Source: Thermococcus camini
GTDB taxonomy: Archaea; Methanobacteriota_B; Thermococci; Thermococcales; Thermococcaceae
Length of the DNA stretch: 64,000 nt
Reading direction: 5' to 3'
Assembly (NCBI RefSeq): GCF_904067545.1
Contig: NZ_LR881183.1
Span: 810,277-874,276, forward strand
The translations under genes were made by a program, and so were the position numbers. The notes under the pieces were generated by a model. The model was not told where the DNA came from. It searched no databases and saw only the letters and a list, made by a program, of their open reading frames with translations. The first letter of the stretch is position 1. Every line of letters starts with the position of its first letter. This document shows positions 54,378 to 62,552 of this stretch, piece after piece.

Positions 54378-54950
54378 TCAGCCGCGGCCTTTCCCTATCC
54401 TGAATATATCCACCCGCGTGATGATGCCGGTTATCCTGCCCTCCCTGTTCTGGACGAGAACAGCTGGGTGCTCCTCCAGGAGGTACTTGACGACCTCCAG
54501 GTCTTCGTCCTCGTTCACTATCGGGAACGGCTCTTCCATGACCTCCATAACCTTGTGGTCGTAGATGTCCTCGTACTCGAGGCTCTGCCTGACGAGGGTT
54601 CTCTCCGTGACGGAGCCAACGACCTTGTTGCCCGCTATGACCGGAATCTGGGATATGTTGTGTTCGTTCATGAGCTTTATAACGTTCTCAACGCTGTCGT
54701 AGGGTTTGACTGAGAGAACCGGGGATGACATGACGTCCCTCGCAGTCAGCTGGGCCTTCTTACACTCGAGCAGAGCCTGGAGGATTCGGTTGAAGGTCGA
54801 GAGTCGCGGGTCCACCTTTCCGGTCTCCAGCTTGGCGATGTACGCCTGCGTGACCCCTGCCTTCTCCGCAAGCTCCTCCTGGGTTATTCCGAGCTCCTTG
54901 CGAATTCGCCTTATCTCCTGCGGTTCTATCGGTCGGGGAATTATCACCAT
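54378..54950 (-). CDS. HTH (Xre-type) regulator with paired CBS domains
   Basis: A 190-residue protein. Residues 10-60 are a Cro/CI helix-turn-helix (IRRIRKELGITQEELAEKAGVTQAYIAKLETGKVDPRLSTFNRIL). Residues 70-188 hold two CBS motifs (MSSPVLSVKPYDSVENVIKLMNEHNISQIPVI, MEEPFPIVNEDEDLEVVKYLLEEHPAVLVQ) that probably sense adenine nucleotides. GGTGG precedes the ATG. A TTATAA promoter element lies at 55003-55008. Target genes unknown; the binding protein gene lies downstream. Confidence 0.9.
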   Translation of the reverse strand: MVIIPRPIEPQEIRRIRKELGITQEELAEKAGVTQAYIAKLETGKVDPRLSTFNRILQALLECKKAQLTARDVMSSPVLSVKPYDSVENVIKLMNEHNISQIPVIAGNKVVGSVTERTLVRQSLEYEDIYDHKVMEVMEEPFPIVNEDEDLEVVKYLLEEHPAVLVQNREGRITGIITRVDIFRIGKGRG

Positions 54951-55032
54951 AAATAACCACCGATTATGTCGGCTTCTCAGAAACTAACTCCCGCCCTCCC
55001 GGTTATAAGCCTTCCTCAGAAGTGCATCGAAT

Positions 55033-55190
55033 TGTGGGCCGGGTACAGAGGCCCGCGTTCATTCGCTCGCGCGGGTGGATGCTCCCGGCCCTGTGGGCTC
55101 GGCGTGAGCACGCTCCGCTCACGGAACCCGGTGCCTCGCGGAGGCGGGTTGACCGAGCCCATGAGGAGACGCATTGTCCCCTCACTGTCG
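55033..55190 (-). ncRNA. GC-rich structured RNA, probable H/ACA guide RNA
   Basis: Read on the minus strand, stem GGGCTCGG/CCGAGCCC (55153-55160 and 55095-55102) is followed by ACA (55092-55094). A second stem GGGCCGGG/CCCGGCCC (55084-55091 and 55036-55043) is also followed by ACA (55033-55035). The second stem has an 8+8-base internal loop (AGCATCCA, CCTCTGTA) and an upper stem CCCGCG/CGCGGG whose loop holds GA/TGA as for a kink-loop. The top of the pocket is 16 bases from ACA, the right distance. A 5' hairpin (55162-55184) pairs fully only on this strand (G-U instead of A-C). TATA GGTTTTTAAGG at 55214-55224 fits a start near 55193. Confidence 0.65.
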
Positions 55191-55230
55191 GCGATTTGTT
55201 CTATGACCGACCACCTTAAAAACCTGAGCC

Positions 55231-56100
55231 TCAGCCGGTGGAGATTAGTATTACCCCGAGAACTGCCAGGATCAGTCCCTCGAGTATCCTCCTGTTGGGC
55301 GGTTCTTTGAGGACTAATATCGCCAGGGTGGAGGCTATTATGGGGTTTATAGCCGAAACGGGGGCCGATATCTGGGAGCCCACGAGGTTTATCGAGTAGA
55401 CGAAGAGGTACTGCCCGAGGAGCAGGCCGGTGGCCGCGGCGCCGGTCAGGAGGAGCGCTTCCCGGAGGGTTATCCTCCTCAGCTCACCCGCGTACCTCGG
55501 CAGGAACAGCGACACGGCCAGGGCCGCGAACATCATTCTTATCCCCGCGAGTGTGAGCACGTCCACGTAACCTGTGAGCCAGTCCATGGTGAGTATCGCG
55601 AAGCTCCATGAGATTGGGGCTAAGATCGCGAAGAGAAATCCCTTTGGGTTTATCCTCTCTTCCTCCTCCGCCTTCCTCACGACCACTATCGCGGAAACCA
55701 CCAGCGCGGCGCCCACTATTATCTGGGCACTTACATCTCTCCCGAGGAAGAGGAAGGCCCACAGTATGGCCCACAGCGGGTAGGTGGAGGTTATCGGGAC
55801 GGTTCTTGAGACGCCCATCATCTTGAGGGCGTTGAGGTAGAAGTAGTCGCCTATGACGAAGCCGAAGGCACCGGAGATGAACGCGACCGCGAGCAGCTTT
55901 GCCGGCAGCTCGGCGACCTTCGAGAAGGTGCCGTTTATCAGGAAGATGGCCACAAACATCGCTGAGACGGCGTAGAGGCGGAATATGTTGGCTGCCACCG
56001 GGCTCTTGTCCCGCATTCCGGCTTTTATCAGTATCGTCGATGCCGCCCACGAGAATGCCGATGCCAGCGCCGCCAAGACTCCGAGGATTAAGCCGTCCAT
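55231..56100 (-). CDS. EamA/DMT family permease
   Basis: A 289-residue protein with ten hydrophobic helices in two EamA halves: the first begins SAFSWAASTILIKAGM and the second SWSFAILTMDWLTGYV. The motif PVSAINPIIASTLAILVLKE is typical of the second half. It exports or imports a small metabolite; the substrate is unknown. The TATA element GTTTTTAAAC (about 56121-56130) is 25 bases from the ATG and no ribosome binding site is present, so it is probably leaderless. Confidence 0.87.
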   Translation of the reverse strand: MDGLILGVLAALASAFSWAASTILIKAGMRDKSPVAANIFRLYAVSAMFVAIFLINGTFSKVAELPAKLLAVAFISGAFGFVIGDYFYLNALKMMGVSRTVPITSTYPLWAILWAFLFLGRDVSAQIIVGAALVVSAIVVVRKAEEEERINPKGFLFAILAPISWSFAILTMDWLTGYVDVLTLAGIRMMFAALAVSLFLPRYAGELRRITLREALLLTGAAATGLLLGQYLFVYSINLVGSQISAPVSAINPIIASTLAILVLKEPPNRRILEGLILAVLGVILISTG

Positions 56101-56193
56101 GTTGATGAGGGCGGGTACTTAGTTTAAAAACTTAGCGTTTAGATGCTCGACGAAATGCCGTCAAAGTTATTAAACCTCCCGCAGAATTGGAAT

Positions 56194-56249
56194 GGATGAT
56201 GACCTCGGCATATCTGACGTCAGGATGATGACGATCTTGAGTGCTGATT
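56194..56249 (+). ncRNA. Box C/D guide RNA
   Basis: GGATGATGA (C, 56194-56202), CTGA (D', 56214-56217), GGATGATGA (C', 56223-56231) and CTGA (D, 56244-56247) appear in the exact order and spacing of an archaeal C/D sRNA. The D' guide is CCTCGGCATAT and the D guide CGATCTTGAGTG, so targets would read ATATGCCGAGG and CACTCAAGATCG, with 2'-O-methylation at the fifth base from the box. TATA GTTATTAAAC (56166-56175) is about 25 bases upstream. All four boxes match consensus. Confidence 0.87.
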
Positions 56250-56273
56250 CGTGAATGCAATAGAAAAAAGGAA

Positions 56274-57971
56274 TCAGCGGAGGATTATGTTCAATCTCCG
56301 CATGTTGATCGCGATTCCGTACTCCCTGGACACGTCCTTGATGACCCGCTGAATCGTCGCCGCTATGTCCTGCTTTATTTTTTCGTCGGAGACTCCGGAG
56401 AACGAACCGAAGAGGCCTCCAACGTTTTCCCTGAGGAAGCTGGCCTCGATATCAACGTAAACGGTGGAACCCTTGATTTCGTGGTTGAGTTTGAGCCATT
56501 TGAACGTGACGCGCGGGACGAGCTTGAGCTCCGCGTGAACCCTGTTCTTTAGGGTCTCCACTGCGGGTTCTATGCGGCTCTTCAGCATGGTTTCCTCGCT
56601 TTCCTTCTTCTTTTCCTCCGTGAGGACGGAGAGCTCATCTATTCCAGCCTGTTTAAGGAGCTGCTCGACCTCCTTCTCCAGGAGTTCCTTCTTGGCGATT
56701 ATCTCCGCGGCCTTGCCGCTGGTCTCAACGGCCACAGGGACAGCTGCAGAACCTGAGACACTCGCCTTTGACACCGTTTCAACCTCTATGCTGTGAACGG
56801 TTATATAGCGCTTCAGACTTCTTCCGAGCTCCCTTGCGTGCCTGTTCAGGATGTCCTTGACTATTCTCTGGACGGAATCCTTGGTCATACCGGTCTCAAC
56901 CACGAGGGACAGGTTTATCTCGAACTCCTTCCGGCCCCTGATGTCGAAGTGGGCCTTGTCGATCTTTATCCCCGCGCTTTCTATCTCCGTCACAACGGTC
57001 CTGGCGTAGGCGCTGAAGTACGGCCACACGTCCTCAAGAACGGACAGGGAAATCCTCCCGTCCTTTGTGACGTTTCCGGTCTTCTTCTTGTCCCTGTCCA
57101 CTATCTCCTGGGGCTTGAGCTCCTGGCCGTCGATGATTATGCCCACATCCCTAATTATCGGCTTTATCTCGGCCTCCCTGAGGAGAACGGGGGCGTACTT
57201 GCTAACGGCGTGGAGCATCCTCTTCTCCGCCACTTCTATGTCCCTTGAATCGCCGGTGGAGTTTCCGTGGATGTGGACGTTAAGATAGACAACGCCCTCT
57301 CCCACGCTGGCATCGAACTCTATTCTGTTTATTGTAAGACCCTTTATCCTCTTGGCCTCCTTGAGGAGGTCCTCTGCATAGACCTGGAATGCCTTCTCAG
57401 GTATGCTCCCACCGGTCAGGTTGACCACAACCTCGGGCTTCCCCGCAGGGGTTGGGGCGGGCTTGGGCTTTTCTGCCTCCACCGCCAGGGGCTGGGAGGT
57501 CACCGCGGCTCCCACCGTTGCTGCCATCGCTGCCCCCCTCTCAGCGGGTTCCTCCCTCTTTGCGGGCTCTGCGGGAGGCCCCTCGCCGGGGACTTTGAAG
57601 AGTTCATCCAGCGGGACTTTTGGGGTCTGAGTGTATGCGTCGATATTATCCGCCACGGACAGTTTGAGCTCGAGTTCATCGAGGGTATAAACGTCAACGA
57701 CCATTGGTTTGCCAACGGATGACTTCAGCACCCTGATTGCTTCCTCTCCCGAGAGGTTCTGCTTCGTGTCAACCACGAGGCACTCCGCTGCGAGCACCTT
57801 TGACCTGTCAAGGAGGACGGTTATGTAGTACTTACCTTCTGCGCTCCTGGCAAATATCTTTAGAAAAGCCCCGTTGCCCTGGGAAAGCGCCTTCTGAATG
57901 AGCGCTCCCAGCTCCCCTGCGGAGGTTGCTACCACGTTCTCCATGAATGGCCCCTTGTCTGGCAGCTGCAT
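56274..57971 (-). CDS. DUF2226-like multi-domain protein
   Basis: A protein of about 565 residues. The N-terminal ~100 residues (MQLPDKGPFMENVVATSAGELGALIQKAL ... YYITVLLDRSKVLAAECL) resemble archaeal DUF2226. A Pro/Ala/Glu-rich linker covers about 130-180. Several repeated strand-helix units follow (NRIEFDASVGEGVVYLNVHIHG, DKAHFDIRGRKEFEINLSLVV, VTFKWLKLNHEIKGSTVYVDIEA). It shares a segment with the gene at 51302. The ATG at 57971 is chosen by GGTGAT upstream. Role unknown; the protein is cytoplasmic. Confidence 0.6.
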   Translation of the reverse strand: MQLPDKGPFMENVVATSAGELGALIQKALSQGNGAFLKIFARSAEGKYYITVLLDRSKVLAAECLVVDTKQNLSGEEAIRVLKSSVGKPMVVDVYTLDELELKLSVADNIDAYTQTPKVPLDELFKVPGEGPPAEPAKREEPAERGAAMAATVGAAVTSQPLAVEAEKPKPAPTPAGKPEVVVNLTGGSIPEKAFQVYAEDLLKEAKRIKGLTINRIEFDASVGEGVVYLNVHIHGNSTGDSRDIEVAEKRMLHAVSKYAPVLLREAEIKPIIRDVGIIIDGQELKPQEIVDRDKKKTGNVTKDGRISLSVLEDVWPYFSAYARTVVTEIESAGIKIDKAHFDIRGRKEFEINLSLVVETGMTKDSVQRIVKDILNRHARELGRSLKRYITVHSIEVETVSKASVSGSAAVPVAVETSGKAAEIIAKKELLEKEVEQLLKQAGIDELSVLTEEKKKESEETMLKSRIEPAVETLKNRVHAELKLVPRVTFKWLKLNHEIKGSTVYVDIEASFLRENVGGLFGSFSGVSDEKIKQDIAATIQRVIKDVSREYGIAINMRRLNIILR

Positions 57972-58085
57972 ATCCATCACCATTAGCTATATATATCCCT
58001 CAGCCAAAAAATCCCAGAGAGGAATTCACCGTCCTAGTATATCGGCGCTTGTATTTAAACATTATTGTGCAAAAAGGTGGGGAAC

Positions 58086-59549
58086 ATGCGGGTGCTGGTA
58101 CTCGGAGGCGGGGCAATCGGCCGTGCGATAGCCGAATCCCTGAGAGGGGAGTTTGAGGTGGTGGTTATAGAGAAGGATGAAATCCGTGCCAAGGCCCTTG
58201 AGGAGAGCGGGTTCCAGGTCATCAACGGGGACTTCTCATACACCGCCACCCTCCTGAAGGCGGGAGTTGACAAAGCCGAGCTCGTCATAATAACCACAAT
58301 GAACGTTGATGTAATCAGAAAAACCGTCTACGTGATAAGGACCAACAACAAAGACGTGCCGATCGTTACGGTTCTTCCCGACGATGTTGGCCTGGATGAC
58401 CTCGTCTCCCAGATAAACGAGGAGTACGAGGCGGAGGTTAAGGTTGACTACGCAGTCTCGCCCAGGAACGCCCTTAAAGAGGCCTTGATCAGAACGGTCG
58501 AGAGGATCGGCGAGCGGAAAAACGCTAACCTACTCGTCAGGAAGCTCAAGGAGCTCAGGAACCAGGCAGATTCCCTTCTGATAGTCATGCACGACAACCC
58601 CGACCCTGACGCAATAGCCAGCGCCACGGCCTTGAGCGTCATAGCCCAGACCCTCGGCTTCAAGACCCAGATAGTCTACGGCGGCGAGATAGCGCACCAC
58701 GAGAACAGGGCCTTCGTGAACCTGCTCGGCGTCGACCTCAGGAAGGTTTCCAGAGGCTCCTACGAGCTGAAGCGCTACCCGTTCATAGCCCTCGTGGACT
58801 GCCAGCCGAACGGAAACCTCACGACCCTTGATCAGTCAGATTACAGGAAGATAAAGATACTCATCGACCACCACCAGATACTCCAGCACCTTCAGGAACT
58901 CATCCCCGAGGACGCGTTCCTCGACATACGGCCCGATGTCCACTCCTCCGCCGCGATCCTCGCCGAGTACCTCAGGATGCTCAACATCTCCCTGTCTCCC
59001 CTCATGGCCACCGCCCTCTTCTACGGCATTTACATCGACACCAAGAAGTTCTCCAAGCTGAGCCATGTCGACCTCAGGGCCATCGAGTTCCTGGCGGGCA
59101 AGGTGGACTACGAGCTCCTTGACAAGATAGAGCACCCGGACATAAGCACCGAGACGGCGGAGATACTGGCGAAGGCAATAATGAACAGGCGCATCTACAA
59201 GAACGTTGTCGTCAGCAACGTGGGCTTCATCACCAACCGCGACGCCATAGCGGAGTCAGCAGATTTTCTCCTCCGCCTGGAGGGCATAACCACGGTCCTT
59301 GTCTTTGGCATAGTGGACGACAGAATAGAGATTTCCGCCAGGACCCGCGACGTCAGGGTGAACATCGGGGCGGTCCTCAGGGAGGCCTTCGGCGACATAG
59401 GAAGCGGTGGCGGCCACTCCCAGTCGGGTGGGGCGAGAATCCCGCTTGGAATTTTCAAGCTTGCCAAGGACAAGGGCTCGCTCCTCAGGCTGGCGGAGGA
59501 GGCCATAACGGAGAAGTTCCTGGAGGCGCTAAAAGTTAAAGAAGGCTGA
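58086..59549 (+). CDS. Fusion of TrkA-N (RCK) NAD-binding domain and DHH-DHHA1 phosphoesterase
   Basis: A 487-residue protein. Residues 1-135 are an RCK_N/TrkA-N Rossmann domain (MRVLVLGGGAIGRAIAES). From about 165 it is a DHH phosphoesterase with IVMHDNPDPDAIASA, LVDCQPNG and ILIDHHQ, ending in a DHHA1 GSGGGHSQSGGARI. DHH-DHHA1 proteins include c-di-AMP and pApA phosphodiesterases, and RCK domains sense nucleotides in K+ transport, so a cyclic dinucleotide link is plausible. GGTGG precedes the ATG at 58086. All metal-binding motifs are intact. Confidence 0.82.
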   Translation: MRVLVLGGGAIGRAIAESLRGEFEVVVIEKDEIRAKALEESGFQVINGDFSYTATLLKAGVDKAELVIITTMNVDVIRKTVYVIRTNNKDVPIVTVLPDDVGLDDLVSQINEEYEAEVKVDYAVSPRNALKEALIRTVERIGERKNANLLVRKLKELRNQADSLLIVMHDNPDPDAIASATALSVIAQTLGFKTQIVYGGEIAHHENRAFVNLLGVDLRKVSRGSYELKRYPFIALVDCQPNGNLTTLDQSDYRKIKILIDHHQILQHLQELIPEDAFLDIRPDVHSSAAILAEYLRMLNISLSPLMATALFYGIYIDTKKFSKLSHVDLRAIEFLAGKVDYELLDKIEHPDISTETAEILAKAIMNRRIYKNVVVSNVGFITNRDAIAESADFLLRLEGITTVLVFGIVDDRIEISARTRDVRVNIGAVLREAFGDIGSGGGHSQSGGARIPLGIFKLAKDKGSLLRLAEEAITEKFLEALKVKEG

Positions 59550-59759
59550 TCACTCTTCTTTTGCCTTTACGAGTATTATATCACCTATCGCGGTAACCCT
59601 GTTGTAGGGCACGCCGACCTTTTCACCCGGCAGTCCAAGGGCTAGCACCTTTCCCTGGCCCCGGTCAATATCGATCAGAATCTCGTCGACGTAGCCGACG
59701 TAGTAGCCCCTGGTGTTGTATATCTGCTTCCCGTAGAGCTTTGAGAGGCGCATCACCAT
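59550..59759 (-). CDS. PRC-barrel domain protein
   Basis: A 69-residue protein, RLSKLYGKQIYNTRGYYVGYVDEILIDIDRGQGKVLALGLPGEKVGVPYNRVTAIGDIILV, which is a single PRC-barrel. PRC proteins bind RNA or other proteins; in archaea small ones such as CdpB-type are linked to cell division, but this one is not clearly of that group. GGTGATT is just before the ATG at 59759; an ATG at 59753 is also possible. It converges with the RCK-DHH gene. Confidence 0.8.
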   Translation of the reverse strand: MVMRLSKLYGKQIYNTRGYYVGYVDEILIDIDRGQGKVLALGLPGEKVGVPYNRVTAIGDIILVKAKEE

Positions 59760-59800
59760 TTTAATCACCGGAATAGGTTGTTGGTGGACGTATTTAAACG

Positions 59801-60337
59801 TTACCTCCTGGGAATGCTCCTGGCCACCTCAAAGGCCCACCTTGCAAATACCGCGAAGAACGCCAGCACTGCCCCCATGACCCCAACGACGAACAGGCTC
59901 GCAACGGCCCCCTCAGTGCCCTGGAGGGGTTCGTACCCTTTGAAGACCAGCATTGCCACGGCGAAGCCACCGAAGTAACTGAGCGGGACGAGGAACATGT
60001 CCAGGTAGCTGGAGGGGCCAACGATAATCATGACCGCCATGACGACGGCTATGAATGCGTACGCCCCTGAGGGGCCGACGTCCCTTACCGTCCACAGACC
60101 CGCCAGCAGGGAAGTGGCCAGGAACCCCATGGGGAACGCGTATGCAGAGGCCCCGACGTTAGCGGGGTATCTGAGGCCCAGCAGGACTCCCGCGAGCAGG
60201 CCGACGTATATCAGATACACGAACCCCTCGTTTCCAGCCCCGGGCGAGTACATGGCCACCGCTACCGCAAAGCCTATGAACGAACCCACCCCTGCCCAGG
60301 CAAGGAGCGACCTCCAGTTTACATCCCGCAGGTTCAT
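59801..60337 (-). CDS. Six-helix membrane protein of unknown function
   Basis: A 178-residue protein with about six hydrophobic segments and short polar loops ([31 protein letters not shown]). The C-terminus is basic (ARSIPRR). Its ATG overlaps the end of ribK by four bases, so it is the last gene of an endV-ribK-membrane protein unit. No family recognised. Confidence 0.6.
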   Translation of the reverse strand: MNLRDVNWRSLLAWAGVGSFIGFAVAVAMYSPGAGNEGFVYLIYVGLLAGVLLGLRYPANVGASAYAFPMGFLATSLLAGLWTVRDVGPSGAYAFIAVVMAVMIIVGPSSYLDMFLVPLSYFGGFAVAMLVFKGYEPLQGTEGAVASLFVVGVMGAVLAFFAVFARWAFEVARSIPRR

Positions 60338-60972
60338 GATTTCACGACCTTTATCGTTATCTTTGAGCCGTCCTGAAGGTTCAGCTTCTCCCTGAGGTAG
60401 GTAGGGGCCACTATTTCCGCTATCTTCGGTGGATGGACCGTCCGCGAGGGGATAACTATTGCACCCTCGGCGTCCCCTATCCTAACCCGGTATGCTTTGA
60501 CGTCTCCGAAGGTCCTTCCATCCTTCACGAATCCCGGAAGGATGACCGGCCTGACGCCGCAGAGGGCATCAAACACCGTCCTCGGGAAGATAACGCGGAT
60601 ATTCAGCGTTCCTGGATACGGTTTGAAGCCCAGGTACTCCTCGATTAACTGGGAGTACTGCCTTACGTAATATGCCCCTTCCCCTATTCCAGAGATAACC
60701 TCGCCGATTATAACGCCGTTGTAAAGAACGCCCGATATGGCATCGCAGAGTTCCTCCAGAAAGGCCAGACCGTTGGGGCTTATCTCGACGTATGTTTTCT
60801 TCCCCTCGACGGACTTCTCTATGAATCCCTCCCCCTCCATGTCCTCGAGGAGCCTCAGAACGGACTGCGGGGAAACCCCGAGCTCATCGCCCAGATCCCT
60901 CAGCGTCACCTTGACCTTCTCTCCAATAGCCCCCCTTCTGGCCAGCAGGATGAGCAGTTTTATCCTCTTCAT
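60334..60972 (-). CDS. ribK: CTP-dependent riboflavin kinase with N-terminal winged helix
   Basis: A 212-residue protein. Residues 1-75 are a winged helix ([47 protein letters not shown]). Residues 88-212 are the DUF120 kinase domain with [27 protein letters not shown] and the [28 protein letters not shown] motif. It makes FMN from riboflavin using CTP, and the HTH may sense flavins. Its start overlaps the end of the endonuclease V gene. Confidence 0.92.
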   Translation of the reverse strand: MKRIKLLILLARRGAIGEKVKVTLRDLGDELGVSPQSVLRLLEDMEGEGFIEKSVEGKKTYVEISPNGLAFLEELCDAISGVLYNGVIIGEVISGIGEGAYYVRQYSQLIEEYLGFKPYPGTLNIRVIFPRTVFDALCGVRPVILPGFVKDGRTFGDVKAYRVRIGDAEGAIVIPSRTVHPPKIAEIVAPTYLREKLNLQDGSKITIKVVKS

Positions 60973-61544
60973 AGCGTTTCCCTCTTCGACAGTCTGTCAG
61001 CGAGCCTGAGCGGTTTGGGATAACCCCCCTCGAGCAGCGGCTCAATGATTCTCACTGCGGATTCCAAGTCGATTAAATGGCCGACGCTTACATAAGCTTT
61101 TCCCATCCGTCTGAACGAGCCCTCCGGCGCACCCCTCAGCGGCCCTTTGGCAACGCCTATGGCTGGCCGTCCGACCAGCAGACCGATGTGGGAAGCCAGT
61201 CCGTAGCCGCGCGGGTGCGCCCTTCCATGTCCTTCGACGAGTAGAACATCGAACTCCTCACCACGGAGCACCAGGAGAACCGGCCTGGTTTCTCTCAGGA
61301 AAAAATATGTGGGAATGTACGGGAACGTGACATCGACCATGGCTGTTTTTGAGCCCAGAACCTCGCAGTCGGGGAAGGTGCAGAGAACTAGGGCCGCCCT
61401 TGCCCGGTTCTCCCTGTACGATACGTCTACTGCGGCGACAACCTGCACACTATCAGGGTCAACGGGTCTCTCCACGACCCTTCCTGCGAGTTTCATCTGG
61501 GCCGCGGCGATCCTCTCAAGTTTTTCTTGCAATTCTGCAACCAC
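60969..61544 (-). CDS. nfi: Endonuclease V
   Basis: A 191-residue nuclease that cleaves DNA one base 3' of deoxyinosine. [14 protein letters not shown] carries the first catalytic Asp (about 40). [22 protein letters not shown] and [27 protein letters not shown] supply the PYIP wedge and the second acid. The start is GTG (61544) a few bases after GGTGAT, with an out-of-frame ATG one base before it. The gene begins a three-gene unit with ribK. Confidence 0.93.
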   Translation of the reverse strand: MVAELQEKLERIAAAQMKLAGRVVERPVDPDSVQVVAAVDVSYRENRARAALVLCTFPDCEVLGSKTAMVDVTFPYIPTYFFLRETRPVLLVLRGEEFDVLLVEGHGRAHPRGYGLASHIGLLVGRPAIGVAKGPLRGAPEGSFRRMGKAYVSVGHLIDLESAVRIIEPLLEGGYPKPLRLADRLSKRETL

Positions 61545-61577
61545 ATAATCACCGAATTATATTTTTATGTGATCATT

Positions 61578-62225
61578 TCATCCGTTTGCCCCGTCTTCCC
61601 GTTTTTCCAGCACTCCTGCCGCGAGATCGAGCTTTATCTCCAGACTCCTGCTCAGCTTTGCCCTCATAAGGTCCTCGAGGGTCCTTTCAAGGATGTTCCT
61701 TGCCTGGTCCTGCTTTCCCCTTACGTTTACGAGGCCCTTTGGATATTCCAGCGTCATCAGCTCCTCGTAGGTCTTCTCCATGGTGCGGTAGGTTCTCTCC
61801 GCCTCTTCGAGGCTCCCGTCGAGGAGGAGCAGCAGGAAGTGCCTCCTGAGTTCACCTATGAAGTCCCCGATACCGAGGGCGTAGTCGGCGTGGGGCACGC
61901 CAAGCTCTCCCGGCGAGGGATAGTCCTTTCCGGTCATGTACGCGAAGAACAGGCTGGCCTCAACGAACTCCTGATGGGCGTTCTGGACGTAGCCTGTGTG
62001 GTAGAGGTCTGGGTGATCCTTCAGCTTCCTCCGCAGCTCCTCGACCTTCTCGCGGACGAGTCTCAGCCGTTTCTCAGCCTCCCCAATCTCCCCCCTGTGC
62101 AGGGCCTTTATCGTGTCCCCGCTCATCCTGACTATCTCCCTCGTCAGTCTCAACGCCTCCTCCCTGAGCGAATCCTTCTCATCGAGAACCTCTCTAATCT
62201 CGGCTATTATTTTCTTCAGCTCCAT
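61578..62225 (-). CDS. Translin-family protein
   Basis: A 215-residue all-helical protein matching archaeal translin-like proteins (COG2178), with SLREEALRLTREIVRMSGDTIKALHRGE, VQNAHQEFVEASLFFAYMTGKDYPSPGELGV and DYALGIGDFIGELRRHFLLLLLDG. Translins bind single-stranded RNA/DNA, and archaeal members can process tRNA 5' leaders. The glutamates in ALGIGDFIGELRR/EFVEAS fit the catalytic surface. The promoter is ATTTTTAAC at about 62256; GGTGAGAT precedes the ATG. Confidence 0.85.
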   Translation of the reverse strand: MELKKIIAEIREVLDEKDSLREEALRLTREIVRMSGDTIKALHRGEIGEAEKRLRLVREKVEELRRKLKDHPDLYHTGYVQNAHQEFVEASLFFAYMTGKDYPSPGELGVPHADYALGIGDFIGELRRHFLLLLLDGSLEEAERTYRTMEKTYEELMTLEYPKGLVNVRGKQDQARNILERTLEDLMRAKLSRSLEIKLDLAAGVLEKREDGANG

Positions 62226-62552
62226 GATCTCACCGGAAGAAGTTCGACAAAGGGGTTAAAAATGTGGGCTCGGCCCATCTCCATCCATCATCGGCGGCCG
62301 GACGGCGTCCTCCGGCGGTCCGGAGGGCGAGCCCTGTCCGCCCGGCATCGTCGCACCCGCTCATCGCTGCCCGAACGCTCCCGGGACCGGGCCACCGGGC
62401 GTCGTCGGATGCTCGTACGAATTATTTTCGGGGAAAATTTTAAGGGTTTCGGGATAAATAACTGACAGGAATATTCGGCTCTCGAATTCATGCCGAAAAG
62501 TATATAAATGGATGCACAGACCCGACCATACAAACCCTGAGAGGTGACGCTC
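62226..62552. other. Gene-free region holding a structured RNA and two promoters
   Basis: This stretch contains the translin promoter (about 62256), the GC-rich RNA, its own promoter (about 62440) and the rightward metK promoter AAGTATATAAATGG (about 62498-62511). The last sits about 28 bases before the expected start of a short metK leader. The structured part lies upstream of that promoter, so it is not a metK riboswitch. Confidence 0.6.
62263..62415 (-). ncRNA. GC-rich structured RNA, probable two-hairpin H/ACA guide RNA
   Basis: On the minus strand, stem CGCCCGG/CCGGGCG (62395-62401 and 62339-62345) is followed by GACA (ACA at 62335-62337). Stem GGGCTCG/CGAGCCC (62328-62334 and 62266-62272) is followed by ACA (62263-62265) and a T5 tract. 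Inner pairings include CCTCCGG/CCGGAGG. The TATA-like CTTAAAAT (about 62437-62444) predicts a start near 62415. The segment is far richer in GC than its surroundings and has no coding frame. The pseudouridylation pockets cannot be drawn as clearly as in the RNA at 55.1 kb. Confidence 0.55.

Noticed and set aside
54966-55310. Open frame of about 114 codons over the GC-rich RNA region
   Set aside because: The frame is rich in Arg, Gly and Pro from GC bias, has no ribosome binding site, and overlaps stems that explain the sequence better.
62270-62415. SAM-type riboswitch upstream of the S-adenosylmethionine synthetase gene
   Set aside because: The metK TATA box at about 62500 lies downstream of the structured region, so the structure is not in the metK leader.
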